Assembly: GCF_019890725.1 (NCBI RefSeq)
Contig: NZ_JAINZZ010000021.1
Location: 56,518-120,517 of the forward strand
Direction: 5' to 3'
DNA length: 64,000 bases
Source of the DNA: Actinacidiphila acidipaludis
GTDB lineage: Bacteria; Actinomycetota; Actinomycetes; Streptomycetales; Streptomycetaceae
Below the pieces are notes generated by a model, which was not told the DNA's origin, did no database searches, and worked only from the letters and a program-made list of their open reading frames with translations. Positions 26,945-36,056 of the stretch are shown in pieces (within the stretch, counting starts at the first letter, position 1; the number at the start of each line of letters is the position of its first letter). A program made the translations under genes and the position numbers.

Positions 26945-28314
26945 AGTCTCTCGACGTCAAGGTCTGGGGCGTGCGCAAGCGGGACACCAAGACGCCCTCG
27001 TACGGGGTCCGCTGGTCGGTTGCCGGGACCGTCTTCTCGGACTCGTTCCGTACCAAAGCGCTCGCTGATCACTACCGGACCAAACTCATGAGTGCCATGC
27101 GGGGCGGCGAGGAGTTCGATGCGGAGTCCGGTCTGCCGGCCTCGATGGAGCAGAAGAAGTCCCCGCTGTCGTGGTACGCCTTCGCCCTCCGGTATCTCGC
27201 GATGAAGTGGCCTCACGCTGCGCCGAACACCCGAGACGGCATCAACGAATCCCTCACCAGCGTGACCATGGAACTGCTCGCGGAACGTGCGGGACGGCCG
27301 TCCGACCTCGAAATCCGGAAGGCGCTGCGTAACTGGGCCTTCGTGCTGCCTGGACCGGGCGATCGGGAGGTTCCGGACGAGGTCCTGAACGTTCTGCAGT
27401 GGGTGTCGAAGGCGTCTCGACCGCTCGCGGACCTCACGGAGCCGGCGACCGCTCGCGCGGTGCTGGACGGGCTGAAGCTCAAGCTCGACGGGACCGCGGC
27501 TGCTGCTGAGACGGTGCGGCGGAAACGGCGGACCCTCGTCAACGCCGCGAACTACGCGGTGGACCTGGGGGAGCTGCGGGAGAACCCGATCACGGCGGTT
27601 CGCTGGCAGAAGCCCAAGGTCTCGAACCAGGTCGATCCGCGGGTTGTCGCCAATCCGGAGCAGGCTCGGACCCTCCTGGCGGCCGTCTCGTATGTGGGCG
27701 GCTTCCGTCGTGCCCGCGGCCGACGTCTCGTTGGGCTGTTCGCGGCGATGTACTTCGGTGGCCTCCGCCCTGCAGAGGCTGTCGGCCTGGTGGAGACCGA
27801 TCTCGTCCTGCCCGGGCAGGGCTGGGGCTCGGCTGTGCTCCACCGGACCCGTCCTTCGGTGGGCAAGCGCTGGACCGACTCGGGGGAGACCCACGACGAC
27901 CGCGGGCTGAAGAACCGGCCGACCGAGGACGTCCGGCGCGTGCCCATCCCGCCTCACCTGGTTGCGGTGCTCAGCGAACACCTGGCCACATTCGGCACGG
28001 CGGAGGACGGGCGGCTCTTCTTCAGCGAGAAGGGCTCGGTCGTTCCGTCGTCGACCTACTATCGGGTCTGGCAAGAGGCCCGTCTCCTGGCGCTCCCGCC
28101 GGCTGCCGCAGCCTCGCCGCTGGCGAGTAGGCCGTACGACCTTCGGCACTCGGCACTGTCGACGTGGCTCAATGCAGGAGTGGACCCCACGGAGGTCGCC
28201 GAACGCGCCGGCAACAGCGTTGAGGTCCTGCTGACCCGGTACGCGAAGTGCCTCGACGGACGGCAGGACGTCGCCAATCGGCGCATCGAGGATTTGTTGC
28301 GCGAGTACGAGTGA
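26941..28314 (+). CDS. int: Tyrosine site-specific integrase
   Basis: A 457-residue phage-type integrase. A SAM-like N-terminal core-binding region precedes the catalytic domain, which shows the box I Arg (FGGLRPAEA, about residue 276), box II R402-H403 within YDLRHSALS (Tyr where many have His at the first position) and the nucleophile Y434 (LLTRYAKCL). All required residues are present, so the enzyme may be active. Its GTG overlaps the xis stop. It lies ~1 kb from tRNA-Arg(CCG), whose 3' end faces it; such genes are common attachment sites, so this tRNA is the likely att target. Confidence 0.92.
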   Translation: MKSLDVKVWGVRKRDTKTPSYGVRWSVAGTVFSDSFRTKALADHYRTKLMSAMRGGEEFDAESGLPASMEQKKSPLSWYAFALRYLAMKWPHAAPNTRDGINESLTSVTMELLAERAGRPSDLEIRKALRNWAFVLPGPGDREVPDEVLNVLQWVSKASRPLADLTEPATARAVLDGLKLKLDGTAAAAETVRRKRRTLVNAANYAVDLGELRENPITAVRWQKPKVSNQVDPRVVANPEQARTLLAAVSYVGGFRRARGRRLVGLFAAMYFGGLRPAEAVGLVETDLVLPGQGWGSAVLHRTRPSVGKRWTDSGETHDDRGLKNRPTEDVRRVPIPPHLVAVLSEHLATFGTAEDGRLFFSEKGSVVPSSTYYRVWQEARLLALPPAAAASPLASRPYDLRHSALSTWLNAGVDPTEVAERAGNSVEVLLTRYAKCLDGRQDVANRRIEDLLREYE

Positions 28315-28332
28315 GTACACCTGACCGTGCCC

Positions 28333-28361
28333 GAGGCCCCTGGCGCAATGCCAGGGGCCTC
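28333..28361 (+). terminator. Terminator after int
   Basis: A perfect 12-base stem (28333-28344 and 28350-28361) with a GCAAT loop, followed by a short T-containing tail (CTTCAAGTGT). It sits 19 bases after the int stop and between convergent genes, so it may work in both directions. Confidence 0.8.
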
Positions 28362-28378
28362 TTCAAGTGTCTCGCCGG

Positions 28379-29011
28379 TCAAATAGACCTGATGGGCCGG
28401 GCACGTTCGGAGGCGAGCAGACGCTCAAGGCTCCTCCGGTCGTTGTCGAGAGCAGCGAGCATCCGGGTTCGGGTGTGTTCAAAGTCGGGCTCCACCTCGA
28501 CGCCGAGGTCGTGACGTAGGGCGACCTCCAACAGATACACCCCGTCGGACAGTGGGCCGCTGAACCAATTTTTGGCCCGCCTGCGCGAATCGTCTGGGTC
28601 AGGACTGCCGGGCAACTGCTTTACGACCGAGTATCCGACTCCGAGCGCCAGGTTGAGGGTTGCGACGATCTGATGGACATCCTTTGGGAGGGCCATCTGC
28701 GCCAAGGAGTATTGCTCTGACCAGGCTTCCTTGGCGGTGTCGAGGATTATTGGTTCGACGCTTTCACCGCGCTCTGCCGCCCAGACTGCGTCTCGGGCGG
28801 CGGCCCGGTAAGCGCGAGCCGCGGTGTTCAGACGGGCATAGAGATCCCGTCTGGTCTCCTGAGTACGGTCGTGGCGGTCCTCTGCCCGTTCACGATCGGC
28901 ACGCCTGTTCTGCTCCCGCGTGACGCGCTGGCTGAGCACTGCTCCGCCCAGAGTCCCCCCCAGCGTTCCTCCGACGCCGATGAGCGTGGCGGCAAGTGTG
29001 GTCACATCCAC
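28379..29011 (-). CDS. Hypothetical protein with one N-terminal membrane segment
   Basis: A 210-residue protein from a GTG at 29011, chosen because a GGGGGA ribosome-binding site lies about 6 bases upstream and a hydrophobic stretch follows at once (TTLAATLIGVGGTLGGTLGG). After this single membrane helix comes a strongly charged region (REQNRRADRERAEDRHDRTQ) that is probably a coiled coil, then a helical domain (LYARLNTAARAYRAAARDAV). Similar small proteins of unknown function are scattered in Streptomyces mobile regions. It lies between int and the tRNA and may be element cargo. A longer frame back to 29206 lacks protein-like character. Confidence 0.7.
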   Translation of the reverse strand: MDVTTLAATLIGVGGTLGGTLGGAVLSQRVTREQNRRADRERAEDRHDRTQETRRDLYARLNTAARAYRAAARDAVWAAERGESVEPIILDTAKEAWSEQYSLAQMALPKDVHQIVATLNLALGVGYSVVKQLPGSPDPDDSRRRAKNWFSGPLSDGVYLLEVALRHDLGVEVEPDFEHTRTRMLAALDNDRRSLERLLASERARPIRSI

Positions 29012-29254
29012 GAGATCCCCCAACTCGTCCGCTTCATCTGCCCGCGGGCGCCGGCCGAAGAAGACAGGCCCCCAGCAGCCCCAAGGGCACTGACCGCGGC
29101 GCTGTTCTACACCGGGACGACGATAATGACGAGCAGGTCGGCTGGGCTTCAAGGGGGCGTCATCACCTGCGGAAATGCCCCAAGATCCCGTCCACGCCTC
29201 GTCCACGGAGCCCTACATACGGCCGCTTCGGGCCGCACATGCCTGCGCACATGC

Positions 29255-29297
29255 AAAAACCCCGCCGTCAGCGTTTCGGCTGGTGGCGGGGTCTTTT
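29255..29297 (-). terminator. Terminator of tRNA-Arg(CCG)
   Basis: An 8-base stem (29259-29266 and 29285-29292) followed on the minus strand by a run of five T (29255-29259 as A on plus) forms a classic intrinsic terminator, 17 bases past the tRNA 3' end. A CTTTT tail on the plus side could give weak termination in that direction. Confidence 0.8.
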
Positions 29298-29313
29298 GGC
29301 ACCTACTGCGAGG

Positions 29314-29385
29314 TGCCCCCGGCAGGATTCGAACCTGCGCACACGGCTCCGGAGGCCGTTGCTCTATCCCCTGAGCTACGGGGGC
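29314..29385 (-). tRNA. tRNA-Arg (anticodon CCG)
   Basis: Read on the minus strand, a 7-base acceptor stem (GCCCCCG/CGGGGGC), a D arm with GCTCAGGGGATAGAGC, an anticodon arm ACGGC-CTCCGGA-GCCGT and a T arm GCAGG-TTCGAAT-CCTGC form a complete cloverleaf. The anticodon is CCG, reading CGG (Arg). The discriminator base is A; the CCA end is not fully encoded. Its 3' end points toward the integrase, as expected for an integration target. Confidence 0.97.
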
Positions 29386-29865
29386 GACGGGAAGAACACT
29401 ACCAGCTCGCCGGGGGTGGGCCGGACAGGGTTTTCGGCGCCTGCGGAGGCCGGGCTTCGGGGTGGGCGGCGTCGGCCCGCACCCCCTATCTCGGTCCGGC
29501 CCGGTGCCAGCCCCGCACCCCCTATCTCGGTCCGGCCCGGCGCCAGCCCCACCCCTTACCCCGGCCCGGCCCGACGCCTGCCCCGCACAGCTTCCCCCCG
29601 GCCCGGCCCGACGCCCGCCCCGCACAACTTCCCCCGGCCCGGTCCGGCCCGGCGCCGGCCGCGTACCCCTTCCCTCGATCCCGCCCCGCGGCCCCACAGC
29701 CCGCGGCAAGTTGACGGTCCGGCCCCGCCCGCGCGGGCCCCCGCCCCTGAGCTGCGCGTTCGTCACGGCCCAGCGTGGCAACGAGGCGAGGGGGGTTCAC
29801 CCCTTGGTGGGGAAGAAAACGGAAAACGCGGGCGGCTCCCCGGCGGTCCGCCTACGCTTTCTTGT
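29386..29865. other. Very C-rich intergenic region with direct repeats
   Basis: This 480-base region is dominated by CCGGCCCG/GCCCCGCAC runs. It includes two adjacent 36-base repeats (listed separately) and further degenerate copies to about 29670. Open frames through it give Pro/Ala/Arg-rich low-complexity sequence and are not credible genes. Promoters for the tRNA and for the response regulator must lie here; none is assignable. Confidence 0.55.
29479..29550 (+). repeat. Tandem pair of 36-base direct repeats
   Basis: Copies at 29479-29514 and 29515-29550 differ at one base; both begin GCACCCCCTATCTCGG. Shorter, more degenerate units (CCGGCCCGGCCCGACGCC) follow at about 29560-29640. They are non-coding. 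Confidence 0.85.
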
Positions 29866-30342
29866 GTGGCGGGCGCGTCCGGCCGGGTCCTTGTGGTCGA
29901 TGACAACAAGGTGATCCGGCAGCTGATCAGGGTCAACCTTGAGCTGGAGGGCTTCGAGGTCGTGACCGCGGCCGACGGTGCCGAATGCCTGGAGATCGTG
30001 CACAGCGTCCGCCCTGACGTCATCACCCTCGACGTCGTCATGCCCCGCCTCGACGGCGCCCGCACCGCGGCGCGCCTCCGGTCCGACCCCCGCACCCGCG
30101 GCCTCGGCATCGTCATGGTCAGCGCCGGGCCCCTCCCCGAGGGCGTGGCCGACGCCTACCTGGCCAAGCCGTTCGAGCCCGCCGAGCTCGTCGAGACGGT
30201 ACGCCGCCTCGTCCACCGAGCCGCCGGCACATGCACCGGCACCGGCACCGGCACCACTGGGACCACCGGCACCGCCGCCACCCCCGGGCCGCCCCCGGAA
30301 GACCACCCCAGCGGCCGCACCCCCGCCCACCCGGGCGCCTGA
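29866..30342 (+). CDS. Orphan response-regulator receiver protein
   Basis: A 158-residue protein from a GTG at 29866. It is a single CheY-like receiver domain: acidic pair D12-D13 (VLVVDDN), phosphoacceptor D56 (ITLDVVMPRLDG), S86 (VMVSAG) and K101 (LAKPFEP). There is no DNA-binding output domain. The C-terminal ~45 residues are a Thr/Gly repeat (GTGTGTTGTTGT) followed by Pro-rich sequence. No histidine kinase is next to it, so its partner is elsewhere. It lies 90 bases upstream of nrtL, in the same direction. Confidence 0.85.
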   Translation: MAGASGRVLVVDDNKVIRQLIRVNLELEGFEVVTAADGAECLEIVHSVRPDVITLDVVMPRLDGARTAARLRSDPRTRGLGIVMVSAGPLPEGVADAYLAKPFEPAELVETVRRLVHRAAGTCTGTGTGTTGTTGTAATPGPPPEDHPSGRTPAHPGA

Positions 30343-30431
30343 GGTCCCGGCACCCCGGCACGGCGTCCCCCCGTCCCAGCCCGTGAAACCCCCTCGCCGT
30401 CCCACCCCACCCCTCGCCTACGCTTGCTCGC

Positions 30432-31655
30432 GTGACACCCGCCGAGCTCTCCCGCACCGTCCTGGCGACGGTCCGGCGCGCTGTCATGGCCGAGGAACTG
30501 CAGGTCGAGGCCCTCCCGGCGAAGGTCGCGGTCCAGCGGCCCGCCCGCCCCGGCTGCGGCGACTACGCCACCAACGTCGCCCTCCAGCTCGCCGGGCCCA
30601 CCGGCCGCAGGCCCCTGGAGGTCGCCGCGATCCTCGCCCGCCGCCTGGAGAAGGAGCCCGGCGTCGCCCTGGTCGAGATCGCCGGCCCCGGCTTCCTCAA
30701 CATCACCCTCAGCCCTCACGCCTTCGGTGACGTCGTCCGCCAGATCCGTCTCCAGCGCGACGCCTACGGCCGCGGTGACGGCCTGGCCGGCGAGGCGGTC
30801 ACCCTGACGGCCGACCCGCACCGCCTCCGGGCCCCCGTCGTCGCCGAGACCGTCAACCGCCTCCTCCGCGCCGCCGGCGCAGAACCCGGGCCCCCCGAGC
30901 CCGTCCGCGTCACCGAGCCGGAGCGAGAGCCGGAGCCGGAGCCAGCACAAGCGCCGGAGCAATCACAAGAGCCAGAGCCCGGGCCCGCACCCCGCCCCGA
31001 CGCCTTCGGCCCCCACGTCCTCGGCTCCGAGTCCCTCGGCCCCGACGCCACCCGCTGGGCCCTCCTCCGGCCCCCCGCCGAGGACGCCCCGCGCCTCTCC
31101 GCGGACCTCCTCCGCCAGCACGAGTCCAACCCGCTGTTCCGCGTCCGCTACGCCCACGCCCGCACCCGGGCCCTGCTCCGCAACGCCCACGACCTGGGCG
31201 TCGACGTCGACGGCGACCCCGACGGCGGCCCCGAAGCGCCCGCCCCCGTCACCGTCCTCCCGGCCCCGGGCTCCCCGGGCTCGACGGGCACCCCCGGCAC
31301 CCTCACCCCCCCGGCCCCCCCTCGCCCAAGCCAGCCGGCCCCCACCCCCGCCCCCGGCGCGAGCGCCCCAGCGACCCACCACCCCGCCGAGACCGAACTC
31401 CTCGGCCTCCTCGCCGACTTCCCCCGCGTGGTCGAGACGGCGGCCCGCCGCCGCGCCCCCGACCGGGTGGCCCGGCACCTGGAGCGGCTCGCGGACGCCT
31501 TCCTCCGCTTCCACGACGAGTGTCCGCCGCTGCCGAAGGGCGACGAGAAACCCTCGGCCGTCCACGCCGCCCGTGTCCGCCTCGCCGACGCCACGGGCAT
31601 CGTGCTCGCCGACGGCCTGCACCTGCTCGGCATCAGCGCCCCCGACCACCTGTGA
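30432..31655 (+). CDS. nrtL: ArgS-related anticodon-binding protein NrtL
   Basis: A 407-residue protein. Residues ~1-110 match the N-terminal additional domain of arginyl-tRNA synthetase (DYATNVALQLAGPTGRRPLE, then AGPGFLNITLS). The C-terminal half carries the DALR anticodon-binding domain (LLRQHESNPLFRVRYAHART ... LADATGIVLADGLHLLGI). The whole catalytic Rossmann domain with HIGH and KMSKS is missing and replaced by a Pro/Glu-rich linker (about 155-200). It cannot be a synthetase; it may bind tRNA-Arg. It stands just upstream of lysA in streptomycetes, and its exact role is not known. Confidence 0.85.
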   Translation: MTPAELSRTVLATVRRAVMAEELQVEALPAKVAVQRPARPGCGDYATNVALQLAGPTGRRPLEVAAILARRLEKEPGVALVEIAGPGFLNITLSPHAFGDVVRQIRLQRDAYGRGDGLAGEAVTLTADPHRLRAPVVAETVNRLLRAAGAEPGPPEPVRVTEPEREPEPEPAQAPEQSQEPEPGPAPRPDAFGPHVLGSESLGPDATRWALLRPPAEDAPRLSADLLRQHESNPLFRVRYAHARTRALLRNAHDLGVDVDGDPDGGPEAPAPVTVLPAPGSPGSTGTPGTLTPPAPPRPSQPAPTPAPGASAPATHHPAETELLGLLADFPRVVETAARRRAPDRVARHLERLADAFLRFHDECPPLPKGDEKPSAVHAARVRLADATGIVLADGLHLLGISAPDHL

Positions 31656-31758
31656 CGCCGCGCCCCACCCCGGCGACGCGACCACCACCAGAAGCCGCCT
31701 GGGGGACCCCGCGCCCCCGACCACCTCTGACACCCTCTGAACAGAAAGCCGCAGAGAA

Positions 31759-33150
31759 GTGAGCCGCTCCGCACACCCCGCAGGTCCCCGCCACGCCGAC
31801 GTCCTCCCCGAGGGCCACTACCAGGCGCCGCCCAGCGACCTGAACCGTCTCGACCCGCGCATCTGGGCGCGGACCGTCACCCGCAACGACGACGGCGCCG
31901 CCGAGGTCGGCGGTCTCGACGTCCGCGCCCTCGCCGAGGAGTTCGGCACCCCCGCCTACTTCCTGGACGAGGCCGACTTCCGGGCCCGCTGCCGCGCCTG
32001 GCGCGCCGCTTTCGGCCAGGACGCCGACGTCTTCTACGCGGGCAAGGCCTTCCTCTCCCGCGCGGTCGTGCGGTGGCTGACCGAGGAGGGGCTGAACCTC
32101 GACGTCTGCTCCGGCACCGAGCTGGCGGTGGCCCTGGACGCGGGCATGCCCGCCGACCGGATCGCGCTGCACGGCAACAACAAGAGCACCGCCGAGATCG
32201 AGCGGGCCGTCGACGCGGGGGTGGGCCGGATCGTCCTCGACTCCTTCCAGGAGATCGTGAAGGTCGCCGCCGTCGCGCAGGAGCGCGGCGTCCGGCAGCG
32301 GGTGCAGATCCGGGTGACGGTGGGCGTCGAGGCGCACACCCACGAGTTCATCGCGACCGCGCACGAGGACCAGAAGTTCGGCCTGGCGCTCGCCGACGGC
32401 ATGGCGGCCGAGGCGGTGCGCCGGGTGCTGAGGCTGGAGAGCCTGGAGCTGGTCGGCATCCACAGCCACATCGGCTCGCAGATCTTCGACATGGCCGGGT
32501 TCGAGGTGGCCGCCCGCCGGGTGGTCTCGCTGCTCGCGGACGTCCGCGACGAGCACGGTGTGGAGCTGCCGGAGATCGACCTCGGCGGCGGTCTCGGCAT
32601 CGCCTACACCCCGGACGACGACCCGCGGGAGCCGCAGGACATCGCCAAGGCGCTGGGCGACATCGTCACCCGGGAGTGCGAGTCGGCGGGGCTGCGGGTG
32701 CCGCGGCTGTCCGTCGAGCCGGGCCGGGCCATCGTCGGCCCGACCGCGTTCACGCTCTACGAGGTCGGCACGGTCAAGCCGCTGGAGGGCCTGCGCACGT
32801 ACGTCAGCGTGGACGGCGGGATGTCGGACAACATCCGCACCGCGCTCTACGACGCCGAGTACAGCGTGGCGCTGGTGTCGCGGAAGAGCGACGCGGCGCC
32901 GATGCTCAGCCGGGTGGTGGGCAAGCACTGCGAGAGCGGGGACATCGTGGTCAAGGACGCCTTCCTGCCGTCCGACCTGGCTCCGGGCGACCTGCTGGCG
33001 GTGCCGGCCACCGGCGCGTACTGCCGGGCGATGGCGAGCAACTACAACCACGCGCTGCGTCCGCCGGTCGTCGCGGTCGCGGACGGCGCCGCGCGGGTGA
33101 TCGTGCGGCGCGAGACGGAGGACGATCTGCTCCGGCTGGACGTGGGCTGA
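31759..33150 (+). CDS. lysA: Diaminopimelate decarboxylase LysA
   Basis: A 463-residue PLP enzyme that decarboxylates meso-diaminopimelate to L-lysine in the cytoplasm. The PLP lysine lies in VFYAGKAF (about residue 96). The HIGSQIFD and [12 protein letters not shown] motifs (phosphate binding), [10 protein letters not shown], and the CESGD active-site Cys region near residue 393 are all present. The GTG at 31759 fits the usual N-terminus. It starts ~100 bases after nrtL and ends in a hairpin at 33168-33201 ahead of hom, so it is transcribed with, or just before, the threonine genes. Confidence 0.95.
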   Translation: MSRSAHPAGPRHADVLPEGHYQAPPSDLNRLDPRIWARTVTRNDDGAAEVGGLDVRALAEEFGTPAYFLDEADFRARCRAWRAAFGQDADVFYAGKAFLSRAVVRWLTEEGLNLDVCSGTELAVALDAGMPADRIALHGNNKSTAEIERAVDAGVGRIVLDSFQEIVKVAAVAQERGVRQRVQIRVTVGVEAHTHEFIATAHEDQKFGLALADGMAAEAVRRVLRLESLELVGIHSHIGSQIFDMAGFEVAARRVVSLLADVRDEHGVELPEIDLGGGLGIAYTPDDDPREPQDIAKALGDIVTRECESAGLRVPRLSVEPGRAIVGPTAFTLYEVGTVKPLEGLRTYVSVDGGMSDNIRTALYDAEYSVALVSRKSDAAPMLSRVVGKHCESGDIVVKDAFLPSDLAPGDLLAVPATGAYCRAMASNYNHALRPPVVAVADGAARVIVRRETEDDLLRLDVG

Positions 33151-33167
33151 CCGGAAAAACACTGCAA

Positions 33168-33201
33168 GATCACCGGACGGACGCAATATCGTCCGGTGAT
33201 C
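33168..33201 (+). terminator. Hairpin between lysA and hom
   Basis: A perfect 12-base inverted repeat (33168-33179 and 33190-33201) with a 10-base loop, 17 bases after the lysA stop. No T-run follows. It could terminate lysA transcription or partly attenuate read-through to hom. Confidence 0.65.
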
Positions 33202-33392
33202 AGCGGGTCTCGCGATCCGGACAGGGCGTGGTTTCTCCCGTCCGGTGCGTGAGACTGGTGACCTCCGCGTGGTGGGATTCCCGCGTCCGGTCCGGCCCTG
33301 CGGGCCGGGGCCGGATCACCGCCCGCGGGCCGGCGGCCCGCCGGCCCGGCCACGCGAACCGATGACGAGAGCAGTACGAGAAACGAGGTCGG

Positions 33393-34685
33393 ATGATGCG
33401 TACGCGTCCGCTGAAAGTGGCGCTGCTGGGCTGCGGTGTGGTCGGCTCCGAGGTCACGCGCATCATCACGACGCAGGCCGACGACCTCGCCGCGCGCATC
33501 GGGGCCCCGATCGAGCTCGCCGGGATCGCGGTGCGGCGGCCGAACCGGGTGCGCGAGGGCGTCCCGGCGGACCTGCTCACCACGGACGCCATGGCGCTGG
33601 TCAAACGCGGCGACCTCGACGTCGTCGTCGAGGTCATCGGCGGGATCGAGCCGGTCCGCACGCTGATCACCACCGCGTTCGAGCACGGCGCCTCGGTCGT
33701 CTCGGCGAACAAGGCGCTGCTGGCCGCCGACGGCGCCAGCCTGCACGCCAAGGCCGTCGAGCACGGCGTCGACCTGTACTACGAGGCCGCCGTCGCCGGC
33801 GCGATCCCGCTGATCCGGCCGCTGCGCGAGTCGCTGGCCGGCGACAAGGTCAACCGGGTGCTGGGCATCGTGAACGGCACCACCAACTTCATCCTCGACA
33901 AGATGGACTCGACCGGCGCCGGCTACAGCGAGGCGCTCGACGAGGCCACCGCCCTGGGGTACGCCGAGGCCGACCCGACGGCCGACGTGGAGGGCTTCGA
34001 CGCCGCGGCCAAGGCCGCGATCCTGGCCGGCATCGCCTTCCACACCCGGGTCACCATCGACGACGTGCACCGCGAGGGGATCACCGAGGTGACGGCCGCG
34101 GACATCGCGTCCGCGCGGAAGATGGGCTGCTTGGTCAAGATGCTCGCGATCTGCGAGCGCAGCGCCGACGGCCGGTCGGTCACCGCCCGGGTGCACCCCG
34201 CGATGATCCCGCTCAGCCACCCGCTCGCCTCGGTCCGCGAGGCGTACAACGCCGTCTTCGTCGAGGCGGAGGCGGCCGGGCGGCTGATGTTCTACGGTCC
34301 CGGCGCGGGCGGTGCACCCACCGCCTCCGCCGTCCTCGGCGACCTGGTGGCCGCCTGCCGCAACAAGCTCGCGGCGACCACCGGTGCCGGCGAGTCCGCG
34401 TACACGCAACTGCCGGTCAGCCCGATGGGGGATGTGGTCACCCGCTACCACATCAGCCTTGACGTGGCGGACAAACCGGGTGTCCTGGCTCAGGTCGCCA
34501 CGGTGTTCGCCGAGCACGACGTGTCCATCGACACGGTGCGCCAGCAGGGAAAGGACGGCGAGGCCTCCCTCGTCGTCGTCACCCATCGCGCGCCGGACGC
34601 CGCGCTCTCCGCGACGGTCTCCAGCCTGCGGAAACTCGACACCGTACGCGGAGTCGCCAGCATCATGCGTGTGGAAGGGGAGTAA
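33393..34685 (+). CDS. hom: Homoserine dehydrogenase
   Basis: A 430-residue enzyme reducing aspartate semialdehyde to homoserine, the branch to threonine and methionine. It shows the Rossmann motif [11 protein letters not shown] near the N-terminus, [25 protein letters not shown] (substrate binding) and the [20 protein letters not shown] region. A C-terminal ACT domain (from about residue 355: [20 protein letters not shown]) implies feedback inhibition by threonine. The ATG at 33393 is used. thrC begins 7 bases after its stop. Confidence 0.96.
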   Translation: MMRTRPLKVALLGCGVVGSEVTRIITTQADDLAARIGAPIELAGIAVRRPNRVREGVPADLLTTDAMALVKRGDLDVVVEVIGGIEPVRTLITTAFEHGASVVSANKALLAADGASLHAKAVEHGVDLYYEAAVAGAIPLIRPLRESLAGDKVNRVLGIVNGTTNFILDKMDSTGAGYSEALDEATALGYAEADPTADVEGFDAAAKAAILAGIAFHTRVTIDDVHREGITEVTAADIASARKMGCLVKMLAICERSADGRSVTARVHPAMIPLSHPLASVREAYNAVFVEAEAAGRLMFYGPGAGGAPTASAVLGDLVAACRNKLAATTGAGESAYTQLPVSPMGDVVTRYHISLDVADKPGVLAQVATVFAEHDVSIDTVRQQGKDGEASLVVVTHRAPDAALSATVSSLRKLDTVRGVASIMRVEGE

Positions 34686-34692
34686 GGCCGCC

Positions 34693-35793
34693 ATGAGCAG
34701 CAACAACGGAACCATCGACCAGCCCCGGATGTCCGGCACCCACCAGTGGCGCGGCGTCATCGAGGAGTACCGGGACCGGCTGCCGGTCACCGCGCAGACT
34801 CCGGTCGTCACCCTGCTGGAGGGCGGAACGCCGCTCGTCCCGGCCCAGCTGCTGTCCGAGCGGACGGGCTGCGACGTCTTCCTGAAGGTCGAGGGCGCCA
34901 ACCCGACGGGGTCCTTCAAGGACCGCGGGATGACCATGGCCATCTCCAAGGCCAAGGAGGAGGGCGCCAAGGCCGTCATCTGCGCCTCCACCGGCAACAC
35001 CTCGGCCTCGGCCGCCGCCTACGCGGTGCGCGCCGGCATGGTGTGCGCGGTGCTCGTGCCGCAGGGCAAGATCGCGCTCGGCAAGATGGGCCAGGCGCTG
35101 GTGCACGGCAGCCGCATCCTCCAGGTCGACGGCAACTTCGACGACTGCCTGGACCTCGCCCGCGGCCTGAGCGAGAAGTACCCGGTGGCGCTGGTCAATT
35201 CGGTGAACCCGGTCCGCATCGAGGGGCAGAAGACGGCCGCGTTCGAGATCGTGGACGCGCTCGGCGACGCGCCCGACATCCATGTGCTGCCGGTGGGCAA
35301 CGCGGGCAACATCACCGCGTACTGGAAGGGCTACCGCGAGTACGCGGCCGACGGGGTGTCCACCCGCCGGCCGCGGATGTGGGGCTTCCAGGCGTCCGGC
35401 TCGGCGCCGATCGTCAACGGGGCGCCGGTGCGCCAGCCGCAGACCATCGCCACCGCGATCCGGATCGGCAACCCCGCGTCGTGGACGTACGCCGAGGAGG
35501 CCCGGGACGACTCGGGCGGCCTCATCGAAGCGGTGACGGACCGTCAGATCCTGTCCGCCTACCGGCTGCTGGCCGCCAGGGAGGGTGTCTTCGTGGAGCC
35601 CGCGTCGGCCGCCTCGGTCGCCGGACTGCTCAAGGCCGCCGAGGAGGGCAGGGTCGACCCGGGCCAGCGGATCGTCTGCACGGTCACCGGCAACGGCCTC
35701 AAGGACCCGGACTGGGCCGTCGCCGGCGCCCCGCAGCCGACCACCGTGCCGGTGGACGCGGACGCCGCCGCCGACCACCTCGGCCTGCGCTGA
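34693..35793 (+). CDS. thrC: Threonine synthase
   Basis: A 366-residue PLP enzyme that turns O-phosphohomoserine into threonine, the last step. The PLP lysine is K76 in PTGSFKDRG, with [13 protein letters not shown] and the glycine-rich LPVGNAGNI phosphate loop. The length is that of the short class (actinobacterial/Bacillus type). The start ATG at 34693 lies 7 bases after the hom stop, preceded by GGGGAGTAAGG, so the two are co-translated. Confidence 0.96.
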   Translation: MSSNNGTIDQPRMSGTHQWRGVIEEYRDRLPVTAQTPVVTLLEGGTPLVPAQLLSERTGCDVFLKVEGANPTGSFKDRGMTMAISKAKEEGAKAVICASTGNTSASAAAYAVRAGMVCAVLVPQGKIALGKMGQALVHGSRILQVDGNFDDCLDLARGLSEKYPVALVNSVNPVRIEGQKTAAFEIVDALGDAPDIHVLPVGNAGNITAYWKGYREYAADGVSTRRPRMWGFQASGSAPIVNGAPVRQPQTIATAIRIGNPASWTYAEEARDDSGGLIEAVTDRQILSAYRLLAAREGVFVEPASAASVAGLLKAAEEGRVDPGQRIVCTVTGNGLKDPDWAVAGAPQPTTVPVDADAAADHLGLR

Positions 35794-36056
35794 CGGCCCG
35801 GCCGGGGGAGTCCGCCGGTCCGCGCGACGGACCGGACGAACGCCGGCAACCCGGGGGCGCACACACCGCGAACGACACGCATCGCGCGCGGTGCGTGCGC
35901 CCTATGTCGCAGGAGAACCTTCCTTCGATACTCTTAGGGCGGCGGCACCGCAGCGTGCCCCGCATCCGGCGGATGCCAAACCGCCATTCCCGCCCCGCCG
36001 CGCCGGCAATGGAGCCGCGCCCGCAGGGCGCACCGCACAAGGAGATTCGTCGAACG

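Larger units (their letters stand above)
26430..29385. mobile_element. Remnant of an actinomycete integrative element next to tRNA-Arg(CCG)
   Basis: The order truncated repSA, xis, int, then a tRNA gene with its 3' end toward the element is the right-hand end of a pSAM2-type integrative element. No spdB, traSA or korSA-like genes are seen anywhere in the window. From memory, Streptomyces coelicolor also carries an element integrase at this locus upstream of the lysA/thr genes, which would make it a reused landing site. The left boundary is not visible: I found no second copy of the tRNA 3' end in the window, so it may lie left of position 1 with the dpd genes inside the element. Confidence 0.65.

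Noticed and set aside
29175..29714. Plus-strand frames across the C-rich block and tRNA
   Set aside because: They run through the tRNA gene and tandem repeats and encode only Pro/Ala/Arg low complexity.
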